Shown one piece after another: positions 43,311 through 52,151 of a DNA stretch of 64,000 bases. Each line of letters starts with the position of its first letter. The first letter of the stretch is position 1. Position numbers and translations under genes: made by a program. Source of the DNA: Marinomonas aquimarina (GTDB lineage Bacteria > Pseudomonadota > Gammaproteobacteria > Pseudomonadales > Marinomonadaceae); the NCBI RefSeq assembly GCF_900089755.1, contig NZ_FLOC01000008.1, positions 62,001-126,000 on the forward strand, written 5' to 3'. Under the pieces are notes generated by a model, which was not told the DNA's origin, made no database searches, and saw only the letters and a list, made by a program, of their open reading frames with translations.

Positions 43311-45965
43311 TTAGATTAAAACATAGCCATCATCGAGATTGATGCCGTTATCCACCTCGACATTAGTGGCCCCAAGGATCGTAACCTCGAACTCAAGGGC
43401 GTCTATATCTTCAGTCCCCCCGTCATAAGGTGATTGGTCACCATCGCCATCTGTCGAAGCGAGGGCAAAACTCAACACATAGTTGTCTTCAAGCTGCTTC
43501 TCGAGAGTCTCAATTCGGTTGATACGCACCTTATCGTTGGAGTCGACATCTTCTGGATCGAGCGCAAGGTAGATCTGATCAATCTCCTCACCGTTTTCTA
43601 AATTAGGCTCTATGGTGATGGTTTCACCACCTTTAACGTTGATATCGTTCGTGTTGATGTAACCACTATCAATCACTACACCCTCATCAACCACCACATA
43701 GATCAGGTCTGGGTCATCAGGGACGCCACCACCGACACCTTGAAGATCCAATACCACACCAGTGATATCACCAGTGGAGCCAGTCATATCAATCTGCAAT
43801 ACCTCTAACTCATCGATATTACCATTACCAATCCCGATACCACCGGCATTATTTGGGTTGATATCGTCTGAGCCATCACCACCACCCAAGTCAATAAGCG
43901 TGCCACCACTGACAGCGCTGACCAAATCAGCAAGATCATCCCCGGTAAAGAAGAAACCATTAAAACCGATATCCTCCACTGTTGGATTCTCTACCGGTCC
44001 ACCGGCATCAATCGCCGAGAAGTCTATCGGATTACTGACCGTTGGCGGACTCTCCAATACTGTCAAGGTATAAGACCCTTCTGGGGTATCATCACCATCG
44101 TTATCAGGATCCGAATCGATGGTTAGTGTGTAGAACGTTTTCTGCACAGTTTCATCTAGTACTTCGTCATAGAAGTCATAGACCCCTCTTACTGCATCCT
44201 CACCGTTCGGGCCAGTGTAGTACTCTAATTCAATCACACGGCCATCTTTAAGAGTGAAGTTGTTTGGCAAGCCAACAAGCTCCAACATCTGGCCATCGGC
44301 ACCCGCATACAGAGTGAAGGTGTCACTAATATAAGCATCTTTCGTATAGTTGACGCTGGTATCGGCCAAGGTGTTAAGTGCATCGAATGTCACATCGTCA
44401 TTTACCGGTACCTGTACTAGGAAGTTGATATCATCGATGATCTCAACGCTCACTGTTACCCCTTCCGAATAGCCATCATGCTCGTCCACTACATAGACAG
44501 TGAAGTCATCATAGATGCCACCGTTATGTCCCTGCACGGCAGAATGATCAGCATTCGACGTCAGTGTGTAGCGTACCGTATCGTCGTCAACGAATTCGAG
44601 CGTACCGTAGGTACCATTTAACGTTGTCAGGCTACCACCGGTCGTACCCGCCACAAACGGCGTATCGGAATCATCAACATCGTTTATTGTAATATCGATG
44701 TCTTGCTGAACAGGGATCTCAGTATCGGTTGGGTCGTCTTGGCTACCGTCGAATGGGATGTCGCCCCCATCAGCGACTAAACCCGCTTCATAAACACTCA
44801 CCCTGTCAGGGTCCTCACCCGTTGGATTATCGTTCTCACCGGCAATCTCAATCGTTACGGTAGCGGTGTCCGAAGCGCCATGGCCGTCATAGGCGATGTA
44901 ATTGAACTCGACATAGGCCGTGTCGCCCACACCTAGGTTTTCAAAGTCGCCGTCAGGATCATAGTCGAATGTGCCATCGCTATTGAAATCAACCAATGTA
45001 CCAGTTGCTCCGGCGATGGGAGTACCGAATTCATCCACTCGTGTTAGCGCACTGCCAATGCCCGTCGACAGCTCGGCGGCGATCAAGGGCGCATCGTCGG
45101 AGTCGGTATCATTGCCCAATACCGAGGCCAGAGACGTTTCACCGTCATCCTCGTCCACATATCGGACGTCATCATTGGCAACTGGGTCATCGTTGTCTGG
45201 TAACACAGTGACACGCACAACCGCAGTATCTGTGCCACCATAAGGGTCACTGACGGTATATTCGAATGTGTCTATGCCGAAGAAGCCATCCAGCGCGGTA
45301 TACTTGATCTCGCCATTGATCACTTCGACAGTACCACCCTCATCCGTGGTAATTTCATAGCCGCCATCGGCATCGTTATCCGTGCCACCAGCAGGGCCGC
45401 CATCATCGGCGATATCAGATAGCCCGACGATCATAAAGTTATCTTGATCTGCCATAGGCCAGATATCGACGTCGGTATCGTTAGCAAGCACATCAATGAT
45501 GACAGACTCTTGGTCAAGATCAGAGGCGTCCTGCTGAACCATTGCAGAGTCATTGACCGCATCAGGATCATCGTTGACACCGGTTATTTTTATTTTGACC
45601 ATGGCGCTGTCGCCATCTTGGCCATCATTCGCTTCATAAACAAAAGTGTCATAGACAATGGCACCTTCGGCGAGTGCATCAAAACCATTCCACAGTGTTA
45701 CTTCCGCGTCAGCAAAATTACTCAGCGTTGGATCGCCATCGGTGTCAATGTAAAGGATGCCATGATAACGGGCATCGTAAATGAAGGTACCGTTGGTTTT
45801 GAAATCAAATAAAGGGTTTTTGGGATTAGTAAGAACAAATGCCCCGAGGGCATCATTGTCGGCGTCGGTGTCATTACCCAAGACTCCGCTCACCGGACTG
45901 TTCACGCGCAGTATCTCGTCCTCATAGACTTCGTAGAGGTCGTTATTTGCAATTGGCGTAGCCAT
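43311..45965 (-). CDS. Large Asp-rich VCBS/cadherin-like repeat protein
   Basis: An 884-residue strongly acidic protein starting at ATG 45965 (AAGGGGGG upstream); upstream in-frame ATG 45995 with a GGTAGGTGG leader is an alternative. The N-terminal 460 residues contain four tandem VCBS/cadherin-like units with the repeating VLxNDTDxD motif (near 27, 163, 276 and, degenerate, 415) and inter-unit TVLPDNDDP/AGENDNPT turns, typical of Ca2+-binding bacterial adhesins. The C-terminal half carries glycine- and aspartate-rich stretches ending INLDDGYVLI. There is no signal peptide, and no GGxGxD RTX nonapeptides are visible, so any type I secretion signal would be C-terminal and atypical. No secretion genes adjoin it. 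Confidence 0.78.
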   Translation of the reverse strand: MATPIANNDLYEVYEDEILRVNSPVSGVLGNDTDADNDALGAFVLTNPKNPLFDFKTNGTFIYDARYHGILYIDTDGDPTLSNFADAEVTLWNGFDALAEGAIVYDTFVYEANDGQDGDSAMVKIKITGVNDDPDAVNDSAMVQQDASDLDQESVIIDVLANDTDVDIWPMADQDNFMIVGLSDIADDGGPAGGTDNDADGGYEITTDEGGTVEVINGEIKYTALDGFFGIDTFEYTVSDPYGGTDTAVVRVTVLPDNDDPVANDDVRYVDEDDGETSLASVLGNDTDSDDAPLIAAELSTGIGSALTRVDEFGTPIAGATGTLVDFNSDGTFDYDPDGDFENLGVGDTAYVEFNYIAYDGHGASDTATVTIEIAGENDNPTGEDPDRVSVYEAGLVADGGDIPFDGSQDDPTDTEIPVQQDIDITINDVDDSDTPFVAGTTGGSLTTLNGTYGTLEFVDDDTVRYTLTSNADHSAVQGHNGGIYDDFTVYVVDEHDGYSEGVTVSVEIIDDINFLVQVPVNDDVTFDALNTLADTSVNYTKDAYISDTFTLYAGADGQMLELVGLPNNFTLKDGRVIELEYYTGPNGEDAVRGVYDFYDEVLDETVQKTFYTLTIDSDPDNDGDDTPEGSYTLTVLESPPTVSNPIDFSAIDAGGPVENPTVEDIGFNGFFFTGDDLADLVSAVSGGTLIDLGGGDGSDDINPNNAGGIGIGNGNIDELEVLQIDMTGSTGDITGVVLDLQGVGGGVPDDPDLIYVVVDEGVVIDSGYINTNDINVKGGETITIEPNLENGEEIDQIYLALDPEDVDSNDKVRINRIETLEKQLEDNYVLSFALASTDGDGDQSPYDGGTEDIDALEFEVTILGATNVEVDNGINLDDGYVLI

Positions 45966-46001
45966 AATTTGGCCCCCCTTTAAAACATAACGCATCGCCA
46001 C

Positions 46002-46483
46002 CTACCTTCGAACTTGGACAGCATCATTTACCAAGTTGGACGGTTTTCGCATCGCCAAAGACACGGCGTGCGACTAAGATACACACTTCATAGTGGGTTG
46101 CGTCATTGTGACCGCGAACCAAGAGTCCGCGAACTCCAAGAGTCTGACGCTTATTGATGTTTAAAAGTCACATGCTGCTCAAAGGGTACATAATGCTCTC
46201 ATGGGTACATGACGCTCATAACGATACATGATGCTCACAGGGGTACATGGTGCTCAAAGGGTTACATGATGCTAAAGTGCCACACTCAAGTAGGATCCAT
46301 CCCCTCGTTAAGCATAATACGCCCCCTATGAAAGCCAACCCGATTATAGGAATCATTCGTAATTAAGATATAGCTAATGAATCTTAACACTTTGACCCGC
46401 AATCAAGCCGCTTACACGGGCGCTGTATGATGACAGCGAATATGCGATAATGCGCCTCAGACATTTAGCTAGGACTTTTTCTT
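46002..46483. other. Intergenic region with 19-bp repeats upstream of the VCBS gene
   Basis: About 480 bp without an ORF. Contains the repeat array at 46163-46274 and a direct repeat of CCGCGAAC...CAAGAGTC near 46111-46144. It should hold promoters for the divergent VCBS and DUF3010 genes. Confidence 0.6.
46163..46278. repeat. Six-copy decayed 19-bp direct repeat array
   Basis: Core ACATGATGCTC (variants ACATGCTGCTC, ACATAATGCTC, ACATGACGCTC, ACATGATGCTC, ACATGGTGCTC, ACATGATGCTA) starts at 46170, 46188, 46207, 46226, 46245 and 46264: five intervals of 18, 19, 19, 19 and 19 bp. Most units have GGGT just before the core. Not in a coding frame (19 is not divisible by three) and too short for CRISPR. 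Iteron-like binding sites or a tandem-duplicated element. Confidence 0.75.
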
Positions 46484-46906
46484 ATGATCACATGTGGTAT
46501 CGAAATCAAAGGCAGCGAAGTTATCCTGTGCCTGCTTTCTAAAGATGACGGTTTTTTCCAACTGCCCGATTGCCGCCAAGTGCGCCACGCGCTTCAGCAT
46601 CCAAACGACGCTGAAGCCATGCGTAAGTTTCAATTTACCATGAAGAAGCTGTTTGAAGATTATAAAGTTGAGCAGGTCATTATTCGTGAACGCCCCACTA
46701 AAGGTAAGTTCGCTGGTGGTGCGGTGGGCTTTAAAATGGAAGCCGCGATTCAGTTGATCCCAGACTTAAATGTCGAGCTGATCAATAATGCGACCATGAA
46801 AGAAATCATCAAGGACAACCCGCTGCCGATCGACTTCTCGGCAACCGGCCTAAAAGCCTTTCAAGAAGGTGCTTTTATGGTGGCTTATGCGGCCTTAAGC
46901 CGATAG
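46484..46906 (+). CDS. DUF3010 family protein
   Basis: A 140-residue soluble protein. MITCGIEIKGSEVILCLLSKDDG starts an RNase H-like fold (Asp/Glu-bearing first strand), then VEQVIIRERPTKGKFAGGAVGFKMEAA, and LKAFQEGAFMVAYAA ends. This is the DUF3010 family of marine gammaproteobacteria; biochemical role unknown. ATG 46484. Divergent from the VCBS gene, with the 19-bp repeats between them. Confidence 0.8.
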   Translation: MITCGIEIKGSEVILCLLSKDDGFFQLPDCRQVRHALQHPNDAEAMRKFQFTMKKLFEDYKVEQVIIRERPTKGKFAGGAVGFKMEAAIQLIPDLNVELINNATMKEIIKDNPLPIDFSATGLKAFQEGAFMVAYAALSR

Positions 46907-47043
46907 AGTATCGAAATCAGGCCTTGAAAGCCGCTTAGAAAAGAGTCCAACTTTATGGGGTCAGTTCAGACACCTTAATGGGGCTTTTTAGTCGCGTTCG
47001 TCTGGCTAGAACGCTTACTTACCAGCGCACTACTCTAAGTGCG

Positions 47044-48261
47044 CTAGTGTGCTCCGACTAATGGCTCACCATTCGCCGGATGTCTACTACTAAAGTAAAT
47101 GTAGCCTGCTAGCATAAACAACACGCAACCTACCGCTGTGATGAGCCAGTAGACATTGATCAAGCTGCCCGTTGCATCATTGATAAAGCCAGCCATTAGG
47201 TTCCCTAGGGCGCCACCTAGGCCAAAGGTCACCATACCAATACCATTAATTTGCATGGTTGCCTTGGAGCTGTATTGTTTGCTTACCCAACCGGCGATCA
47301 CGCCCCAAATTGGGAAGTACATTAGGCCGTAACCAATACCCGCTAACAGCACAAATTTTGCAGGATCATAAGTAAAGGCAACCAAACCGATGGCAAAGGC
47401 ACCGAACATGGCCAACAGAGAAAGACCGTGACCTTTTTGGTCCGCTAATTTACCCACAGCAAAGCCCGCGATCATGCCCGTGATACCGATCACGCTCCAA
47501 GTGTAGCCCCCTAACGATGCGGGTAAGCCAAGTTGCGCTAGAAAGACGTTCAACCACGTGGAAAACGTCATGGTCGATAGCCCCACTAGGAACAACACCA
47601 AGCACGATAAGAAAGCGGTACGCTCAGTAAATACGGTTTTAAATAGCTGGCCAGAACTCATCGCTGAGCTTGGCACTAATAAGTCTACGTTAATGTTGGC
47701 GTTTTCATTGTTGCGTTTCAGGCTTTTCAACAGTTGCAACGTCGCCAACAGCACCACTAAGCCAAACACCGCGGCCGCAATCCAGCCACTGCGCCAGCCA
47801 AACACTGGTACCACCAGAAGAATCACTAGACCGTTAAAGCTGTAGCCCCAAGCGGTTCCACTAGCAGAAATCGATAGGTTGGTAGAGGCACGATCCAAGC
47901 GTCCATAGCAAGTGGTCATTTCAACAATGCCGCCCCAGCAGAATGCGGCACTGAACGCCATAACCGTCAGCACTACGGTAATAATAAGAGGATCACTTAA
48001 CCACGCCATGGTGAACAATAACGCACTGGTTAATAGACCAGAACCAAGTAGCAACTTGCCGGAATCCAAACGGTGTCCGATCACCCCCAACAACATCGCC
48101 CCAGCTAGGTACGCCAGTTGCGTCAATGCACCAATGGTCGCCAAGTGCCAACTGGTGATATCAATAGATTGCTGCATTAGCGGTACTAACGCAGCAAACA
48201 AGAACAAGCCAAAGCCGTGACTTATTACTTGGTTAAAGCCAAAGGTGATTGCCAATCGCAT
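47044..48261 (-). CDS. MFS transporter, paralogue 1
   Basis: A 405-residue twelve-helix permease. ATG 48261 begins MRLAITFGFNQVISHGFGLF; the GGGAG at about 48268-48272 is its ribosome-binding site. FAALVPLMQQSIDIT and the loop GWVSKQYSSKATMQINGIGM are shared with its neighbour at 48427, about half identical by eye. No substrate can be named. An operator-like motif lies about 100 bp upstream of its start. Confidence 0.82.
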   Translation of the reverse strand: MRLAITFGFNQVISHGFGLFLFAALVPLMQQSIDITSWHLATIGALTQLAYLAGAMLLGVIGHRLDSGKLLLGSGLLTSALLFTMAWLSDPLIITVVLTVMAFSAAFCWGGIVEMTTCYGRLDRASTNLSISASGTAWGYSFNGLVILLVVPVFGWRSGWIAAAVFGLVVLLATLQLLKSLKRNNENANINVDLLVPSSAMSSGQLFKTVFTERTAFLSCLVLFLVGLSTMTFSTWLNVFLAQLGLPASLGGYTWSVIGITGMIAGFAVGKLADQKGHGLSLLAMFGAFAIGLVAFTYDPAKFVLLAGIGYGLMYFPIWGVIAGWVSKQYSSKATMQINGIGMVTFGLGGALGNLMAGFINDATGSLINVYWLITAVGCVLFMLAGYIYFSSRHPANGEPLVGAH

Positions 48262-48362
48262 AGAGCACACTCCCATTCGCAACGCTTATTTTTATTAGAG
48301 GTGAAGCCAAACTACCCATGTAGTGGATGAGAGCATCATATTCTCATCTTACAATTCGATAA

Positions 48363-48389
48363 ATCGAAAAGTTTTGATATCTACGTTCA
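48363..48389. promoter_or_regulatory. Operator-like motif, copy 1
   Basis: A 27-bp sequence running ATCGAAAAGTTTTGATATCT then ACGTTCA. By my position-by-position count it matches the copy at 49716-49742 at 20 of 27 bases, and both lie about 90-102 bp upstream of an MFS start. Part of it overlaps the palindrome TTCGATAAATCGAA. A candidate site for the LysR regulator. Confidence 0.6.
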
Positions 48390-48426
48390 GTTTTATTGAA
48401 TTCTAATCTAAACCTGCTTCAACCCG

Positions 48427-49626
48427 TTAAAAAGCTCCCACCAATGGCTCATCCGGTGTGCGCTCAGTCATATAGATGTATGCCGATAGAATCGCCAACA
48501 ACACACTGATTACAGCAATCAAGCTATACATCATCGCCAAACTGCCGGTAAATTCTTGGATCGCCCCCGCGAGCAAGTTCCCTAGCGCACCGCCCGTACC
48601 GAACACCACCATACCAATACCATTGATCTGCATGGTGACTTTGGAACTGTATTGCTTGTTTAACCATCCGGAAATCACGCCCCAAATGGCAAAATACATC
48701 AAGCCGTAGCCAAAGCCTGCCACCAACACAAAGCGGCTAGGGTCGTAAGTAAAAGCGCTGATACATAGGGCAAATCCTAAAAACATCAGCAACAGCGCAA
48801 TGCCATGACCTTTGTAGTCAGACAATTTACCCGCTAACAAACCCGATACCATGCCAGACAGGCCGATCATGCTCCACGTGTAGCCACCCAGTGCACTGGG
48901 CAAAGAGAGCTCTGCTAAGTACAAGTTTAGCCAAGTCGAAAAAGGAATAGTGGCAAAGCCAACGGAAAAGAAAATTAAGCAAGATAAGAACGCTGGACGC
49001 TCTTTGACAATGGTGCGCAGCAACTGCTTCACACCCATGGCCAATACATCTCCGGCTACGAGATGAGTTTCCTCAACGGTTTGTAAACGTTTTAACAAGA
49101 CAAAAATCGTTACCAGCGCCAAGATGCCTAAGACACCGCCCAGAGCCCAGGCACTGCGCCAGCCAAATAGTGGGATAAACAACAGGATCAAGAGGCCATT
49201 GACGCCGTAACCCCACGCACTGCCACTGGCAATAAAGGCTAAATTCGTTGCGGTACGGCCCACTAATCCATAACGGGTGACTAACTCAACGATACAGCCC
49301 CAACAAATGGCCGCATTCATGGCTAGCACGATCAGAGCCCCTAGGATCACAGCTTGATGACTTTGTGTCGCGACTACACCCAACATTACGCTGGTAATGG
49401 CCATCGATACCATTAACACTTTTCCGGAATCAAAACGTTGGCCAAATGTCCCCACCAGCATGGCACCGGACAAATATGCAATTTGAGTACTGGCACCAAC
49501 AATGGCTAAAAACCAGGTGCTAATATCAATACTGGTTTGCATTAATGGCACCAGCGCTGCAAATAAATACAGGCCAAAGCCATTGCTAACGATTTGACTG
49601 AAGCCAAAGGTAATTGGCATACGCAT
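48427..49626 (-). CDS. MFS transporter, paralogue 2
   Basis: A 399-residue twelve-helix permease. ATG 49626 starts MRMPITFGFSQIVSNGFGLY, aligned with paralogue 1; the longer frame up to 49872 overlaps the divergent LysR gene and has no support. LVPLMQTSIDIS and NKQYSSKVTMQINGIGM match paralogue 1, so the two arose by tandem duplication. Transcribed from the same intergenic region as the divergent LysR gene, suggesting that the regulator controls it. Substrate unknown. Confidence 0.85.
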   Translation of the reverse strand: MRMPITFGFSQIVSNGFGLYLFAALVPLMQTSIDISTWFLAIVGASTQIAYLSGAMLVGTFGQRFDSGKVLMVSMAITSVMLGVVATQSHQAVILGALIVLAMNAAICWGCIVELVTRYGLVGRTATNLAFIASGSAWGYGVNGLLILLFIPLFGWRSAWALGGVLGILALVTIFVLLKRLQTVEETHLVAGDVLAMGVKQLLRTIVKERPAFLSCLIFFSVGFATIPFSTWLNLYLAELSLPSALGGYTWSMIGLSGMVSGLLAGKLSDYKGHGIALLLMFLGFALCISAFTYDPSRFVLVAGFGYGLMYFAIWGVISGWLNKQYSSKVTMQINGIGMVVFGTGGALGNLLAGAIQEFTGSLAMMYSLIAVISVLLAILSAYIYMTERTPDEPLVGAF

Positions 49627-49715
49627 AAAGGGAGGCACTCCTTGATATTTAGAGCGGTAGATTGGCCCCTTGTGGGGGAAATCGCGTATGCTAGGGGCTT
49701 GCCTTTCTTCAGTAA

Positions 49716-49742
49716 ATCGATAAATATTCAAATCTTCGTTCA
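49716..49742. promoter_or_regulatory. Operator-like motif, copy 2
   Basis: The second copy of the 27-bp motif (starts ATCGATAAATATTCAAATCT, ends TCGTTCA), in the intergenic region between the divergent MFS and LysR genes, the classic place for LysR sites. 20 bp upstream of the LysR ATG. Confidence 0.6.
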
Positions 49743-49762
49743 AAAATTCTGAAATCTGTTCT

Positions 49763-50659
49763 ATGCGTGATCTACCGATAAATTTACTGCGCACCTTTAT
49801 GGTGGTCGCAGACACTCTTAACCTCACGGAAGCCGCGAAACAGCTGCATAAAGCCCCTTCTACGGTGAGCATGCAACTGAATCGTCTAGAAGAATTAGTG
49901 GCGAACCCGTTAATGGAGCGTGGCCAGCATGGCGTGCGCCTGACAGCGGTCGGTGTGCTCCTGAAAAGTCATGCACAGCAGCTATTAAATCTACATGATC
50001 AAATCGTTGGCTCGTTTCAGAATATGGACATCGGCGGTGTGGTGCGTCTAGGCACCCATGATCAATACGCTAGCCGTGCTTTAGCGCCGATTCTACAAGA
50101 GTTCATCTTGAGCTACCCGGAGGCGGAGCTGGAAGCCTTTTGTGACTATCGCCCTGATCACTTGGTGGATATGTTAGAGCGCGGCCGCTTGGACATTGCC
50201 TTAGTGGAAATGCGTGCGGGCACTGAAGGTGGTCTGCGTTTGCGTCGTGATCGTTTAGTGTGGATTCGAGGCAAAGACCATTTTGTACATACACCACCGG
50301 TACTACCGTTAGTGGTATTCGAAGAAGGCTGTATTCACCGCCGTTACGCTTGTGAAGCCCTGGATGCAGCCGGTATCCCTTATCGTGTCGCCTTTACCAG
50401 CCAAAGTCGCATGGGGGTGCTCGCGGCGGTTAGAGCGGGGATCGGTGTGGCCATCATCCCGCACCATACCGTCGAAGACGATTTAGCCATCGTTACCCAT
50501 GAGTTACCGACGTTACCTGAGACCGATATGACTTTGATGATCTCACCCAAAGTCAACGAGGCGACCCGTCGCCTTGAGAACATCATTTTAGAAAGCCCAG
50601 TGTTTAACCCCATGGGCAATGGGGTGTCTAGCCCTGAAGACGCCGTCATCGAACACTAA
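49763..50659 (+). CDS. LysR-family transcriptional regulator
   Basis: A 298-residue regulator. N-terminal helix-turn-helix: INLLRTFMVVADTLNLTEAAKQLHKAPSTVSMQLNRLEELV (about 6-46), then effector-binding domain (GGVVRLGTHDQYASRALAPILQEF). Divergent from the second MFS gene with 136 bp between starts, so it likely regulates the transporters. Effector unknown. Confidence 0.9.
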   Translation: MRDLPINLLRTFMVVADTLNLTEAAKQLHKAPSTVSMQLNRLEELVANPLMERGQHGVRLTAVGVLLKSHAQQLLNLHDQIVGSFQNMDIGGVVRLGTHDQYASRALAPILQEFILSYPEAELEAFCDYRPDHLVDMLERGRLDIALVEMRAGTEGGLRLRRDRLVWIRGKDHFVHTPPVLPLVVFEEGCIHRRYACEALDAAGIPYRVAFTSQSRMGVLAAVRAGIGVAIIPHHTVEDDLAIVTHELPTLPETDMTLMISPKVNEATRRLENIILESPVFNPMGNGVSSPEDAVIEH

Positions 50660-50665
50660 ATAAAA

Positions 50666-50698
50666 AGAGCCCCAACGATGGTTCATCGCTGGGGCTCT
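50666..50698 (-). terminator. Terminator between the LysR gene and small secreted protein A
   Basis: Stem AGAGCCCCAACGATG with TCATCGCTGGGGCTCT (one mismatch), then TTTTTATTT on the minus strand, after the small secreted protein ends at 50758. It also lies 7 bp after the LysR stop codon and may act on both. Confidence 0.8.
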
Positions 50699-50757
50699 CA
50701 CTCATCCTGAGCGCTACTTTGATCGTATTTTTATATGGCGTTGCTTAAGCGATGCTG

Positions 50758-51021
50758 TTAATTCGCTTTGTGTAGGTCATCAAACACGCCTTGTAACTCT
50801 TTATTCTGCTCTTTTACTGCATCAAGTTTTTGTGATGGTGTCATGGCATAGCCTAAATCTAGCTCGCCTGCTTCATAACCCATGGTTTCAAGCTGCGCAG
50901 AAAGAGCTTGGTAGCTTGCTTCTGCCGCACGGAAGTCATCACTGATATTATCAGCGATGGCAGCTGTTGACATAGCCGAAGCCATAAATACAGCAGATGT
51001 GATTGCAGCCAGTTTTTTCAT
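50758..51021 (-). CDS. Small secreted protein A (paralogue family of three)
   Basis: An 87-residue protein. ATG 51021 follows AAGGAGGCTCACC, a very strong site shared exactly with the paralogue at 51461. Signal peptide MKKLAAITSAVFMASAMSTAAIA, cleavage before DNISDD. The mature part (about 65 residues) is charged and probably helical: EASYQALSAQLETMGYEAGEL, then SQKLDAVKEQNKELQGVFDD, ending LHKAN. ALSAQLETMG is identical to a stretch in the protein at 63061, and SQKLD and the AN end are in all three. Function unknown; probably periplasmic or secreted. Confidence 0.75.
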   Translation of the reverse strand: MKKLAAITSAVFMASAMSTAAIADNISDDFRAAEASYQALSAQLETMGYEAGELDLGYAMTPSQKLDAVKEQNKELQGVFDDLHKAN

Positions 51022-51460
51022 GGTGAGCCTCCTTACAAAGTCTCTGGTTAAATATAGTAAAGCCACTAAGAACGTTTAACCTTGCGCCTCAACTCAAATA
51101 CTAGACGCGTCACTGTATTACGACAGCAACTGAACAATTGATTCACTATTCCAAAAAGAAATAAAGGCCACTAAAAAACCGACTCGACGAGACAAAAAGG
51201 AATATCTTGTTTATTTTTTACCCAGTTCAGTGGATAGCGAAAGAACTATTCACAAAAGACAGAATAGACAGACTCAAATATCATAACTTATATTTATAGC
51301 GATGAATTTTTACCATTAATGTGGCGACAAATTAATTATGAAATATTTGTGACTGGCTAAAAATATTTGTCTGTAGCAGCCTCAATGCTCATTGCCACAA
51401 ACAGAAAAAGCCCCAGAGAGAGAATCTCTCTGGGGCTTTTCGCATTACTTAGACAGAGTA
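51022..51460. other. Intergenic region between small secreted proteins A and B
   Basis: About 440 bp, A/T-rich, with no further ORF. It holds the promoter of A and the terminator of B. A GCGAAAGAACTATTCA stretch at 51238 loosely resembles the GCAAAAACTGTTCA block found upstream of B and C. Confidence 0.4.
51406..51440 (-). terminator. Terminator of small secreted protein B
   Basis: AAAAGCCCCAGAGAGAG pairing with CTCTCTGGGGCTTTT, a 15-bp stem with a very short loop. 21 bp after the stop codon at 51461. Confidence 0.85.
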
Positions 51461-51721
51461 TTAGTTTGCGCTATTTAAACCGTCCAATACGTTGATTAGC
51501 TCAGCCCGTTTTTCAGCCACAACATCTAGTTTTTGCGAAGTGGTCATCGGCTCGCTGTACAGTTCATCCACTTGGTAACCTTGAGACTCTACTTGCTCAG
51601 CCAATGCGTGATAACGCGATTCCGCTCGGTGTAGATCGTCAGTAATGTTGTCAGCCAATGCAGAAGTAGACAGTGCGGCCGTTGCTAAAGCTGCTGATGT
51701 AAGCGTGATCAGTTTTTTCAT
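51461..51721 (-). CDS. Small secreted protein B (paralogue family of three)
   Basis: An 86-residue protein. ATG 51721 has the GGAGGCTCACC ribosome-binding site of A. Signal peptide MKKLITLTSAALATAALSTSALA, cleavage before DNITDD. Mature part RAESRYHALAEQVESQGYQVDE, then TTSQKLDVVAEKRAELINVLDG, ending LNSAN. By eye more than 40 percent identical to A. A long conserved upstream region is shared with the paralogue at 63061. Function unknown. Confidence 0.75.
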   Translation of the reverse strand: MKKLITLTSAALATAALSTSALADNITDDLHRAESRYHALAEQVESQGYQVDELYSEPMTTSQKLDVVAEKRAELINVLDGLNSAN

Positions 51722-52151
51722 GGTGAGCCTCCTTTCATGGGTCTCTAAGAAATTTGTATGCGTTTTAAAGCCTGTCGCGACATGTGTTTCGCGTTTCGAT
51801 GTAGAGATTATTAGTGCTTGCTTGAAATAAAAAAAGGTCTCAAAAATGCGTTCCAAAATGCTTCCCTCAAACACGCCAAGGCGTCTAATTTCAGGCTTCA
51901 AGCACCAATCAAGGAGATCCATCAATATTTGCACTTATTCCGTATGAAGTCGCAAAAACTGTTCACACTCTCAATGCCTCCCCCTGCCAGTAACCCTCTA
52001 TTCACTGCGAATTCGCTAAACTTAAAGGACACTATGCGCACATTTCATCCTTAAAAGCGGTAAAGAAAATAGCCGCTCGAGCTGCACTTACTTATTTGAA
52101 ATCGAATAACCTGATGATCCATTATCTAATATATCGATAGGTTGCCTAGTT
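51722..52151. promoter_or_regulatory. Upstream region of small secreted protein B, conserved with that of C
   Basis: Six blocks (GTTTCGCG at 51786; AAAATGCTTCCCTCAA within the block at 51848-51870; GCACCAAT at 51902; GCAAAAACTGTTCA at 51952; CATCCTTAAAA at 52046; TTGAAATCGAAT at 52096) recur upstream of C at the same spacing. Positions between blocks are only about 40-50 percent identical in the two gaps I counted. Probably a promoter or leader of the small protein. Confidence 0.65.

Noticed and set aside
46163-46278. CRISPR array
   Set aside because: Units are about 19 bp with no distinct spacers and no cas genes are nearby.
49627-49872. An 82-codon extension of the second MFS gene
   Set aside because: It overlaps the divergent LysR gene and lacks support; the paralogue aligns from ATG 49626.
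52046-52070. Leader peptide gene starting in the TTTTAAGGATG block (minus strand)
   Set aside because: The B copy would encode only about 8 codons and the C copy about 19, without sequence similarity, so no conserved peptide is supported.
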